The translations under genes were made by a program, and so were the position numbers. The notes beneath the pieces were generated by a model that had not been told where the DNA came from, did no database searches, and saw nothing but the letters and a program-made list of their open reading frames with translations. Below are positions 1 to 6,894 of a stretch of DNA of 22,489 nucleotides, in pieces. Position 1 is the first letter of the stretch; each line of letters begins with the position of its first letter. Source of the stretch: Chitinophagaceae bacterium UBA3430 (lineage in GTDB: Bacteria; Bacteroidota; Bacteroidia; Chitinophagales; Chitinophagaceae); NCBI GenBank assembly GCA_002378975.1, contig DFST01000022.1, forward strand, positions 1 through 22,489, in the 5' to 3' direction.

Positions 1-95
1 TCGCCGATGTTGACGAAGTTGGTTTCGGGACGAACCACGAGTGGCTCCAATCCGGCTAAGCGCAAGTAAGGTTTGATCGTATTTCGGGCAGACAT
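1..95 (-). CDS. metH: Methionine synthase, pterin/B12-binding half (5' part only)
   Basis: Only the first 31 codons lie in the window; the gene continues past base 1. The reading starts at ATG 95-93 and contains LAGLEPLVVRPETNFVNIG, the segment that in full-length cobalamin-dependent methionine synthase joins the homocysteine domain to the methyltetrahydrofolate (pterin) domain. The missing remainder should therefore carry the pterin, cobalamin-binding and possibly activation domains, transferring a methyl group from methyl-THF through cobalamin to homocysteine. It starts 6 bases after the stop of the homocysteine-domain gene on the same strand, so the two are very likely co-transcribed and work as a two-subunit enzyme. 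The assignment rests on this short linker and on the neighbour. Confidence 0.85.
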   Translation of the reverse strand, partial: MSARNTIKPYLRLAGLEPLVVRPETNFVNIG

Positions 96-101
96 GTTCG
101 G

Positions 102-1145
102 TTAAGCTTCTTCGGTTTCTTGAATGGTGTCGAGCAGAATGGGGAGCGGGCGTGGTTGGATTTTTTTCACTTGTTCGGCGATGTGTCGGATGTGATCCGG
201 CGTGGTGCCGCAGCATCCGCCTACGATATTCACCCAGCCTTGTTTGGCCCAGTCTTCCAGATAATGGCCGGTGTCTTCTGGATTCTCATCGTATTCGCCC
301 ATCGCATTGGGCAAGCCGGCGTTGGGGTACGCCGACACATAGCAACTCGCGAGTTGAGACAACTCTTCGATGTGCGGGCGCATCTCTTTGGCACCGAGGG
401 CGCAGTTGAGTCCTACGCTCAGCGGATTGGCATGCATCACGGAGGTGTAGAAGGCTTCCAGGGTTTGTCCGCTCAGGGTTCGGCCCGATGCATCGGTGAT
501 GGTGCCACTGATCAGGATGGGTAGCGGCGGGATGCCCGTCTCGTCGGCCAGCTGTTGAATGGCATAGATGGCCGCTTTGGCATTGAGCGTATCGAAGATG
601 GTTTCGATCAACAGCACATCGACGCCACCATCGAGGAGTCCGCGTACTTGTTCGGTATAAGCCGTCACCACTTCATCGAATGATATAGCGCGGAATCCGG
701 GATTGTTGACGTCGGGGGAGAGGGAAAGGGTTTTGTTCAAGGGGCCGATGGAGCCGGCCACGAATTTTGGATTTTCGGCGGCCGAGGTGTGCTGGTCTTT
801 GTACCATCCATCCACAGCAGCACGGGCGCAATGGGCAGCGGCCACGTTTAGTTCATAGGCCAGCGATTCCATTTGGTAATCGGCCATGGCGATGGAGGTG
901 GAGCTGAAGGTGTTTGTTTCGATGATGTCGGCTCCGGCGTCGAGGTATTCGCGGTGGATGGCCGTGATCAGCTCCGGTTTGGTGAGGCAGAGCAGATCGT
1001 TATTGCCTTTGAGGTCGGAGGGCCAATCGGCAAATCGAGTACCGCGGTAATCGGCTTCGGTCAGTTTGTGGCGCTGGATCATGGTACCCATGGCCCCGTC
1101 GATGACGAGTATGCGCGCACGTAAACAATCCTGGATCGTTTTCAT
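102..1145 (-). CDS. metH: Homocysteine S-methyltransferase half of split cobalamin-dependent methionine synthase
   Basis: This 347-residue protein matches the N-terminal homocysteine/zinc domain of MetH, a TIM barrel that activates homocysteine thiolate for methylation in methionine synthesis in the cytoplasm. Visible motifs are VIDGAMGTMIQ near the N-terminus, ETNTFSSTSIAMADY, and the three expected zinc cysteines: Cys248 in GLNCALG and Cys311-Cys312 in GGCCGTTPDHI. The length equals the single domain rather than the roughly 1200-residue full enzyme, and the next gene carries the following domain, so this is a split gene and not a truncation. I chose ATG 1145-1143 because the family alignment begins around MKTIQDCLRARILVIDG. 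An in-frame start at 1196 would add 17 residues unlike the family. No Shine-Dalgarno is seen, as usual in Bacteroidota. Confidence 0.92.
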   Translation of the reverse strand: MKTIQDCLRARILVIDGAMGTMIQRHKLTEADYRGTRFADWPSDLKGNNDLLCLTKPELITAIHREYLDAGADIIETNTFSSTSIAMADYQMESLAYELNVAAAHCARAAVDGWYKDQHTSAAENPKFVAGSIGPLNKTLSLSPDVNNPGFRAISFDEVVTAYTEQVRGLLDGGVDVLLIETIFDTLNAKAAIYAIQQLADETGIPPLPILISGTITDASGRTLSGQTLEAFYTSVMHANPLSVGLNCALGAKEMRPHIEELSQLASCYVSAYPNAGLPNAMGEYDENPEDTGHYLEDWAKQGWVNIVGGCCGTTPDHIRHIAEQVKKIQPRPLPILLDTIQETEEA

Positions 1146-1254
1146 GGTCAATGCATTGGGAACTATAAACGCGGGGGAAACCGAGAGGTTGTGCACGTTT
1201 ATTAGTTCGGTTTTTTACAGGCTGAACAATAAACAAATCCGCCTGGGGCACGAA

Positions 1255-1290
1255 GGTACGGAAAAACGCCATTTGGCGTTTTTCCGTACC
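1255..1290. repeat. Perfect 17-bp inverted repeat with 2-base loop
   Basis: The arm ggtacggaaaaacgcca (1255-1271) is followed by tt and its exact reverse complement (1274-1290). It lies between the recR 3' end and the start of the methionine synthase genes, directly beside a heptad array that begins at 1291. A transcript in either direction would form a very stable hairpin. There is no T-run outside the stem, although each arm contains a run of five A or T, so it is not a classical intrinsic terminator. It could be a bidirectional terminator, a processing signal or a small palindromic repeat unit. Confidence 0.9.
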
Positions 1291-1355
1291 GTTCAGCGTT
1301 CAGGGTTGGAGTTCGAGGTAGGCGTTTTCAAACTCCGAACTTCCATCTCCTCAAC
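1291..1355. repeat. Inverted pair of degenerate heptad arrays downstream of recR
   Basis: Bases 1291-1325 divide into five 7-base units of the type GTTCAGG (gttcagc, gttcagg, gttggag, and two more diverged). After two bases, 1328-1355 divide into four units in the opposite sense (tcaaact, ccgaact, tccatct, cctcaac). Reading the left array on the other strand gives CCTGAAC-like units, so the two arrays face each other. Partial pairing is visible, for example GGAGTT 1308-1313 with AACTCC 1331-1336. It abuts the palindrome on one side and a GC-rich hairpin on the other. Confidence 0.7.
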
Positions 1356-1376
1356 GCGGCTCGCACAGCGAGCCGC
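1356..1376 (-). terminator. GC-rich hairpin overlapping the recR stop codon
   Basis: The arms gcggctcgc (1356-1364) and gcgagccgc (1368-1376) are exact complements around a 3-base loop. The hairpin includes the last base of the recR stop codon (1376-1378) and is followed, in the direction of recR transcription, by the heptad arrays rather than a U-tract. It probably marks the recR mRNA 3' end, alone or with the neighbouring repeats. The termination role is inferred. Confidence 0.45.
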
Positions 1377-2014
1377 TACTTAGTAACGTATTTCTCGACG
1401 GGCAATCGATTTTGCAAGCTGCGGGCAAGGGTCATTTCGTCGGCATATTCGAGTTCGCCGCCGAAGGCGATGCCGCGGGCGATGGTGGTGATACGGATCG
1501 GTTTTGCCGGATCGGCCGTTATTTTTTTCTGGATATAATAAATAGTAGTATCTCCCTGAATAGTCGGATTGAGTGCGAAGATGATCTCCTCCACACCTTC
1601 TTTTTGAATGCGGTCGAGCAGTCCTTCTATCTGTAATTGATCAGGGCCAATCCCGTCCAATGGTGAGATCACGCCACCCAAAACATGATACGTTCCATTG
1701 TACTGCGACGTGGATTCAATGGCGATCACATCCCGAATGCTTTCGACCACGCATATCAGCTCTTGCTTGCGCATTGAATTGCTGCAGATCGAACAGACAT
1801 CGCCATCGGATACGTTGTTGCAACGTCGACAGAATTTGATCTCCTGCCGCATTTTTCGAATTGATTCTGCAAAAAACTCTACCTGTGCGGGCTCCTGTTT
1901 CAACAAATGCAAGACCAAACGCAAAGCCGTTTTCTTGCCGATGCCTGGTAATTGTGAAAAGGCCTGAACTGCTTGTTCGAGTAAGTTTGATCCAGTTCGG
2001 GGTTCAGCATTCAT
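1376..2014 (-). CDS. recR: Recombination mediator protein RecR
   Basis: The protein is 212 residues, close to the usual 200. It acts with RecO (and RecF) to load RecA on gapped single-stranded DNA. Domains appear in the expected order: a helix-hairpin-helix near residues 8-35 (SQLPGIGKKTALRLVLHLL), a four-cysteine zinc finger at Cys62, Cys65, Cys74 and Cys77 (CRRCNN and CSICSN), and a Toprim domain starting near residue 86 (LICVVESIRDVIAIE), with ALNPTIQGDTT following. The start ATG at 2014 gives the family's usual N-terminus. It lies 71 bases from the stop of the upstream lipoprotein gene on the same strand. The stop codon runs into a hairpin and a heptad repeat block. Confidence 0.97.
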   Translation of the reverse strand: MNAEPRTGSNLLEQAVQAFSQLPGIGKKTALRLVLHLLKQEPAQVEFFAESIRKMRQEIKFCRRCNNVSDGDVCSICSNSMRKQELICVVESIRDVIAIESTSQYNGTYHVLGGVISPLDGIGPDQLQIEGLLDRIQKEGVEEIIFALNPTIQGDTTIYYIQKKITADPAKPIRITTIARGIAFGGELEYADEMTLARSLQNRLPVEKYVTK

Positions 2015-2023
2015 GGTTCAAAG

Positions 2024-2048
2024 TTGCCTTCTTTTATATGAAAGGCAA
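2024..2048 (-). other. Small hairpin in the recR leader
   Basis: The arms ttgcctt (2024-2030) and aaggcaa (2042-2048) can pair around an 11-base AT-rich loop. On the recR mRNA this stem would end 9 bases before the start codon, so it could affect initiation or mark the end of the upstream transcript. It has no U-tract and no evidence beyond the symmetry. Confidence 0.35.
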
Positions 2049-2061
2049 TCCACTATTTATC

Positions 2062-2095
2062 AACTTTGAGTTTTGAACATTGAACTCAGAACTCA
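2062..2095. repeat. Inverted heptad arrays at the lipoprotein stop codon
   Basis: Three tandem 7-base units run from 2075 to 2095: gaacatt, gaactca and gaactca. On the left, 2062-2075 reads on the other strand as caaaact followed by caaagtt, units of the same kind in reverse orientation. The lipoprotein stop codon (2086-2088) and its last two codons lie inside the array, so the repeat supplies the C-terminal residues and the stop. An imperfect stem can form between the two halves. Confidence 0.65.
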
Positions 2096-3537
2096 AATTC
2101 GTTCTCCCAATTCGCCTTCACGGTGATCTTTCGATCGAGGAGGCGGACCCGCTCGGGTTGGAGGCGGGTGGGGAAGAGCTGACCACGGTCCCAGCGACCG
2201 TTCTTATTTCGGTCATACAAGATCCGCATCTCGTAAGTGCCCGGCAGGAACAGTTCGCGTCGGAAGCTGCCCTCGCTTCCCAAGGGAGCCGAAGCGACAA
2301 TGGTTTCATTCAATACCAATTGCAGAACGGGGTTGGAAGTCGATCCATCCGATGTCGTATTGTTTGCATTGCGTAACCGAATGGATAGTTTTCCATAATC
2401 GGCTTTTCGCCGCGTCGTAAAGGAGATCGTATCGGATTTCAGGAGTTGTCGATCCAGCGTGTCTTTCAATGATTCCTTATCGACCACCAATTTGTACAGC
2501 TTATCCTCGGTCCAATTCACTTGCAGCGTGAGCTTTCTCCGATTGCTATCGATCGAAAGCGAATAATTAGCTACGGGAATGAAACTGGTGTCTGTATATA
2601 ACCGAATCTTCGAACTATCAAATCGAATGAGTGGTTGATCCATCGTTAATTCGAAGGGGCGAAGCAGGTCCTGCTTCCCTTCACTCAGGTTGTTGGCATA
2701 GCGCAAACGTTTTTCGGCTGCCGCACCACCGGGTCTTCCTTTGATGCCGGGGGTGGGCATGGAAGGAGCGGGGCCGCTCTGAGTCGTTTCCTTTTCTTTC
2801 AGGTCGAAAGCGTAGAGCGTGATCGATGTTGGATCCGCGGAGGGATGCACGGCTGAATCCAGAAAGGCCACGCGGGCATCATTGCCTATTAAACGCCGCA
2901 TGCCGCCATCGTCCTTCAGCGCATACATATAAAAATCTCGATCGGGTAGTTGTTGAAACAGAAACTCACCTTCTCCGTTGAGTCGGGTGATGTAAGCCGG
3001 ACGCTGGTTCACGATGGCCGAATCATCCGAGGAGCGGTGCAACACCACGATCAAGGTGCTGTCGATCTTACCTGTCTCGGCCAACACCAGCTTCCCTTTC
3101 AGTTCTCCAGAGTCCAGCCTGGTTCCGGTAGAGAATGTGGTGGTGAAGTTCTTCAGTACATTCCCCTCGTTGTAATCCTTGATCGCATTGCCGAATTGGA
3201 TCGTATAGGTTGTGTTGGGTTGTAAGCTATCGCGCAAACGGACCGTGATCTCTTTCAATCTGCTTTCGATCGTGGGCGCAACGGCCGGCAGCGGTGAAAC
3301 GATCACTTCTTGTTGCGCATTTTGAATTTCTATGAATTCATCGAAGGTGAAGACGAGTCGGTTGCTGGCCACACTGACCGAACGATCAGCGGGATTGGCT
3401 TTGAGTAGCACCGGGGGAATCGTGTCGCGCGGACCGCCCTGTGGCGGAATGATGTTCGCGCAACCTGTAGGAACCACTGTGCTCGCGAACACCAACACGG
3501 TCACGACCAGAGAAAATAGAAAAGAATGCAGACGCAT
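2086..3537 (-). CDS. Lipoprotein with N-terminal bacterial Ig-like (SbsA/Big_5-type) domain
   Basis: The 483-residue protein begins with a lipoprotein signal: hydrophobic residues 6-22, then VPTGC with the lipidated cysteine at Cys26. The mature N-terminus, GGPRDTIPPVLLKANPADRSV and the following FTFDEFIEI and FGNAIKDYNEGN, is the pattern of Ig-like domains of the Big_5 type found in many Bacteroidota surface lipoproteins. Further on are beta-rich segments (GEGEFLFQQLPDRDFYMYALKD) and a C-terminal module with YDRNKNGRWDRG. It probably sits in the outer membrane or periplasm; a specific role cannot be assigned. It lies between the helicase gene upstream and recR downstream, all on one strand. 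A TAnnTTTG-like box at 3550-3543 lies immediately before the start. Heptad repeats overlap its stop codon. Confidence 0.8.
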   Translation of the reverse strand: MRLHSFLFSLVVTVLVFASTVVPTGCANIIPPQGGPRDTIPPVLLKANPADRSVSVASNRLVFTFDEFIEIQNAQQEVIVSPLPAVAPTIESRLKEITVRLRDSLQPNTTYTIQFGNAIKDYNEGNVLKNFTTTFSTGTRLDSGELKGKLVLAETGKIDSTLIVVLHRSSDDSAIVNQRPAYITRLNGEGEFLFQQLPDRDFYMYALKDDGGMRRLIGNDARVAFLDSAVHPSADPTSITLYAFDLKEKETTQSGPAPSMPTPGIKGRPGGAAAEKRLRYANNLSEGKQDLLRPFELTMDQPLIRFDSSKIRLYTDTSFIPVANYSLSIDSNRRKLTLQVNWTEDKLYKLVVDKESLKDTLDRQLLKSDTISFTTRRKADYGKLSIRLRNANNTTSDGSTSNPVLQLVLNETIVASAPLGSEGSFRRELFLPGTYEMRILYDRNKNGRWDRGQLFPTRLQPERVRLLDRKITVKANWENEFEF

Positions 3538-3542
3538 GGGGG

Positions 3543-3550
3543 CAAAGGTA
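3543..3550 (-). promoter_or_regulatory. TAnnTTTG-like -7 box just before the lipoprotein start
   Basis: Read on the minus strand the bases are TACCTTTG, an exact match to the Bacteroidota -7 consensus. It ends 5 bases before the ATG, which would imply an almost leaderless transcript. No TTTG-type -33 element is seen at the expected distance because that space is taken by the heptad array. It may be chance. Confidence 0.3.
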
Positions 3551-3552
3551 AC

Positions 3553-3576
3553 GGGTAGAGGGTAGAGGGTGGAGGG
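3553..3576 (+). other. G-quadruplex motif (G3N4 x4)
   Basis: Four GGG runs at 3553-3555, 3560-3562, 3567-3569 and 3574-3576 are each separated by exactly four bases, a direct consequence of the 7-base period. This fits the standard G3+N1-7 quadruplex rule. The G-rich strand is the plus strand, which is the non-template-RNA side for the flanking minus-strand genes. Folding in DNA is plausible; a role is unknown. Confidence 0.6.
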
Positions 3577-3678
3577 TTGAGGTTGAATGTTCTTTGTTAA
3601 TTATTGAACAGTTTTGAGACTAAACATTCAACCTCAAACGCCAAAACCTCAACGCTCAACCCTCAACTCTAAACACTC
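3553..3678. repeat. Large inverted heptad array at the helicase 3' end
   Basis: The left half, 3553-3587, is five head-to-tail 7-base units (gggtaga twice, gggtgga, gggttga, ggttgaa). The right half, 3623-3678, is eight units of the form AACNCTC (for example aacattc, aacgctc, aaccctc, aacactc), ending on the first base of the reverse-complemented helicase stop codon. The halves are in opposite orientation: 3577-3591 (ttgaggttgaatgtt) pairs perfectly over 15 bases with 3623-3637. Inside, tgttc (3588-3592) can also pair with gaaca (3606-3610). The stem could serve as a terminator for the helicase transcript; there is no U-tract. Confidence 0.8.
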
Positions 3679-6600
3679 TACTCCTCCTCCTGTTCCTCGA
3701 TCACCGAGGCGTACAGTTTGTGTTCCTTGGTAAAATTGCACCAGGTGCAATCTTCTTGGCCGCAGCCGGTGTGGAATTCGCGGTTTTGGATCTTTTGCCA
3801 GACCTCGGTGAGCTGATTGGTAACAAACTCAAGGTCTTCGGTCCGGATCTCGATGCGTTCGCGATCGAAATCCCCTTTGTCGTTGGGCTCTACAAAATCG
3901 AAGCAGGCTTCGAGCACGTTCCAGTTCTTGCCGGGTAAATTGTTCACCAGGATCTTATAGAAGACCGCCTGGCGCCAATAGTTTCCTCCTTCGGGGTGCT
4001 TGTCACTACCCGGTCGGTTAAATTCACCGCGACTTCGAGCTTTGGCATAGCTACCGGTCTTGAAATCGGTAATGATGATGTCATTCTTCCAGAATTGGAT
4101 CTTGTCGGTGAAACCCTTGACCGGAATGCCGTTCACCTCAATGCCGCTGAGCGGATATTCCGTAACCACATAATCGTCGGTGGGTGCCGGATTGTAATAT
4201 TTCTCGTAGTAGGCCTGCAATACGATCTCGCCGTGTTCCAGGAAGCGCGCCAAACTGGCCTTCGTGAAGACCTCCCGTCCGTCGTACAGGTGATACCGGA
4301 ATCGCTGGATCAGAAAATCCAGATCGGGATAGCGATGGTCGTTGTTCATCATGTGGTTGATGAAATCACTGAGGCTGTCGTGCACCGCCGTTCCGAATTG
4401 AGCTGCTTCCGATTTGGCCGACGGAACCCGGATGAGGTTGTTGTAATAGAATTTCAGCGGACAATCGAGGTAGTTGTTCAACGCCGTCACATTCATCTTG
4501 AATCGGCTCAATTGTTGGTCGACCCAATCCAGCTCCGAAGAATCGATCACCGGCTTACGGATCAAACCGAATCGCAGTGAGGCAAATCGATTTTCTTCTT
4601 CTTCGCTCAATCGGATCTCCACCGGTTTCAGCTCCAAGCTGCTCTTGACCTCTTCAAAGAATTGAGAGGGCTCGAGCAAACTGCCATTGTGTTTTTGTTT
4701 TGGATAGGAGATGTAGAGATGTTTCTCAGCTCGGGTGATCGATACGAAGAACAAGCGACGCAGTTCCTCGACGGTTTCTACCTCCGTTTCCATTTCAAAA
4801 ACAGTGGAAGGCAGTCGGAATCCGCGGCCATTGTCTCGTTTGCCTTCCCACACATCGTTTCGGGCACCCATTAGAAATACGTGTTCAAATTCAAGTCCCT
4901 TGCTGCCGTGACAGGTCATTAGGTTCACGCCCGTTTCTTTTCCGGTGGTTTGTACCAGCGATAGACGAATCTTGTTCTCCTTCATCAGATCGATCTGCTG
5001 GATCCATTCGCCGAGTCGGATCTGCGGTTGACGGTGCGTGCTTTCTTTAAGGTAATCGAACAAGCAGCTGAGTTTACGGAGCTGCCAGGTTTTATCGGGC
5101 TGCAACATGGCCCAAGGCAAGATGCCGCTCTCATTGATCAGGAATTCGAACCAGCGATGCAGGTTCTCTTCGTACAGCTTGTTCTGTGCGGCTTCCAGAA
5201 AGCGTGTGAGTCGGAGCAATTGGTCGGTTTGTTCGTTCTCGCTGAACAAACTGCCTTCGTGTTTTTGGGCCAACTCATTGAGGTGCGCGCGCAGACTGTT
5301 CTCCGATTTTTTCTTGTTGCGCATTTCGGCCAGCTCGTAGCAGAGTTGGGCGATGCTGTGGGCGCGGACATTGAAATACGGATAGTGTAGGATCTCGAAC
5401 AATAGCGGTTCGCCGCTGTAGGGATTGTCTTGTTCGGCGGCCACGTAGCGAAGCAGATTGAGGATCTGGTTGATGAATGGGTCATGTAGCAGGTCGACCG
5501 AACGCTTCACGTAGTAGGGGATGTTTTCTTGCTGGAGGAATTTCATCAACTCATCGCCGAGCTTGTGTTCGCGGTAGATGACGGCGATCTTGCCGGGTGC
5601 TGTACCGGATTGGGTGAGTGCCTGAATGGAAGCGGTGATGTGCGCTTGTTCGGCCAGTTCACTTTCGTAGATGCGCAATTCGGGCAGAATGTGAACGCCT
5701 TTCAGTTCTTTTTTATCGGCGATCAGGTCTTTGGTGAGGTCGTTGAACTGGTGGATGAGTCGCTGTTGGTTCTGTTCGATCAGTCCTTTTGCTGCATCGA
5801 GAATCGGTTGCACACTGCGGTAATTCTTGGTGAGCACCACGCGGCGCAGGTGTGTTTCGTAGCGATGGGCCAGCGTTAGGAGGTTCATGAGGTTGGCGCC
5901 TTGAAAACGGTAAATGCTCTGGTCGTCGTCGCCCACCACGAAGAGATTGGGTTCATCCTGCCAGTAGCTCACGAGCAGTTCCACGATCTTGTTTTGGGAG
6001 CCACTGGTGTCTTGGTATTCGTCGACCAGGATGTATTGGAATTGTTCTTGATAGCCGAGCAGGATATCGGGTTCGGTTTCGAACAGCCGGATGACCCAGT
6101 GGATCATGTCGTCGAAATCGTACCGGTGTTTTTGATCGAGCAGGGATTGGTAGACGGGGAAGCAATCGATGGCGGATTTGAGTTTTTCCATCCGCTCTAC
6201 TTCATCCTTGCCTTTTACGGTGAGTTGATGATTGCCTTTTTTGCGTTCGCGTTTGTTGTAGAAGCCATCGGTTTCTGGGATCACCTCCTGGATGTATCGG
6301 TCGATCTGTTGATGCAGCCATTCGATTTCCCAGCCTTCGCGTTTGATGGCGGAGAACAGACTGGTTAAATTCTCAATGTCATAATAGACATCGCCTTTGT
6401 AACGTTTGAGGGGATGATTTTTAGGAAACTGATCGATCAGTTGTTTCAGCACCTGGATGCGTTCGAGATCGGTCAATGGTTGCAGTTCCCGCTTGTTGAA
6501 GTGGCGAAGGTTTTCCTGAATGACCGTGTGGCAGAAGGAGTGAAAGGTATGCAGGTGGACTTTGTATGCGTCGCTGCCGATGAATTGGATCAGGCGTTCG

Positions 6601-6836
6601 CGCATTGCGACTACGCCGGCATCGGTAAAGGTGAGGCAGAGGATGTTTTGGGGCTGGGCATCGGTTTCGAGCAGGATCTTGCCGATGCGGCTGGCCAGGA
6701 TCTGGGTTTTTCCGGTGCCCGGTCCGGCAATGACCATCACTGGTCCCTCAATGGCATCAACCGCCTGACGCTGTTCGGCGTTCAGCGATTGGTAGGTTTT
6801 TTCAAATTGTTGTAGCAGCCGGTCGCGCGACGACAT
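3678..6836 (-). CDS. UvrD/PcrA-type DNA helicase with C-terminal Fe-S PD-(D/E)XK nuclease
   Basis: The 1052-residue protein is a superfamily 1A helicase. Walker A is AGPGTGKT at residues 37-44, Walker B is DEYQDT at 272-277, motif III is GDDDQSIYRFQGA at 302-314, motif IV is LTKNYRS, motif V is MTCHGSKGLEFEHVFL, and motif VI is FFVSITRAEKHLYIS. The C-terminal third is a PD-(D/E)XK nuclease of the RecB/AddB/Cas4 kind: HDSLSDF, then ITDFKTGSY with Asp924 and Lys926. Cys792 together with Cys1025, Cys1030 and Cys1033 forms the pattern of the iron-sulfur staple known in AddB. It should unwind and degrade or process DNA ends in repair; whether it needs a partner subunit is unknown. ATG 6836 places a normal QxxAV helicase Q-motif at residues 18-26. 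The stop codon touches a heptad array. Confidence 0.93.
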   Translation of the reverse strand: MSSRDRLLQQFEKTYQSLNAEQRQAVDAIEGPVMVIAGPGTGKTQILASRIGKILLETDAQPQNILCLTFTDAGVVAMRERLIQFIGSDAYKVHLHTFHSFCHTVIQENLRHFNKRELQPLTDLERIQVLKQLIDQFPKNHPLKRYKGDVYYDIENLTSLFSAIKREGWEIEWLHQQIDRYIQEVIPETDGFYNKRERKKGNHQLTVKGKDEVERMEKLKSAIDCFPVYQSLLDQKHRYDFDDMIHWVIRLFETEPDILLGYQEQFQYILVDEYQDTSGSQNKIVELLVSYWQDEPNLFVVGDDDQSIYRFQGANLMNLLTLAHRYETHLRRVVLTKNYRSVQPILDAAKGLIEQNQQRLIHQFNDLTKDLIADKKELKGVHILPELRIYESELAEQAHITASIQALTQSGTAPGKIAVIYREHKLGDELMKFLQQENIPYYVKRSVDLLHDPFINQILNLLRYVAAEQDNPYSGEPLLFEILHYPYFNVRAHSIAQLCYELAEMRNKKKSENSLRAHLNELAQKHEGSLFSENEQTDQLLRLTRFLEAAQNKLYEENLHRWFEFLINESGILPWAMLQPDKTWQLRKLSCLFDYLKESTHRQPQIRLGEWIQQIDLMKENKIRLSLVQTTGKETGVNLMTCHGSKGLEFEHVFLMGARNDVWEGKRDNGRGFRLPSTVFEMETEVETVEELRRLFFVSITRAEKHLYISYPKQKHNGSLLEPSQFFEEVKSSLELKPVEIRLSEEEENRFASLRFGLIRKPVIDSSELDWVDQQLSRFKMNVTALNNYLDCPLKFYYNNLIRVPSAKSEAAQFGTAVHDSLSDFINHMMNNDHRYPDLDFLIQRFRYHLYDGREVFTKASLARFLEHGEIVLQAYYEKYYNPAPTDDYVVTEYPLSGIEVNGIPVKGFTDKIQFWKNDIIITDFKTGSYAKARSRGEFNRPGSDKHPEGGNYWRQAVFYKILVNNLPGKNWNVLEACFDFVEPNDKGDFDRERIEIRTEDLEFVTNQLTEVWQKIQNREFHTGCGQEDCTWCNFTKEHKLYASVIEEQEEE

Positions 6837-6894
6837 GCGATGAACTTTTTAGATGGTGGAAGGTTATAAAGCGAAAGTAATTTAAACCTACGCA

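Noticed and set aside
1146..1196. Upstream extension of the homocysteine methyltransferase to base 1196
   Set aside because: The extra 17 residues do not resemble the family N-terminus, and the internal ATG at 1145 gives a standard beginning.
3553..3678. Reading the heptads as a CRISPR array
   Set aside because: The units are 7 bases, with no spacers and no cas genes nearby.
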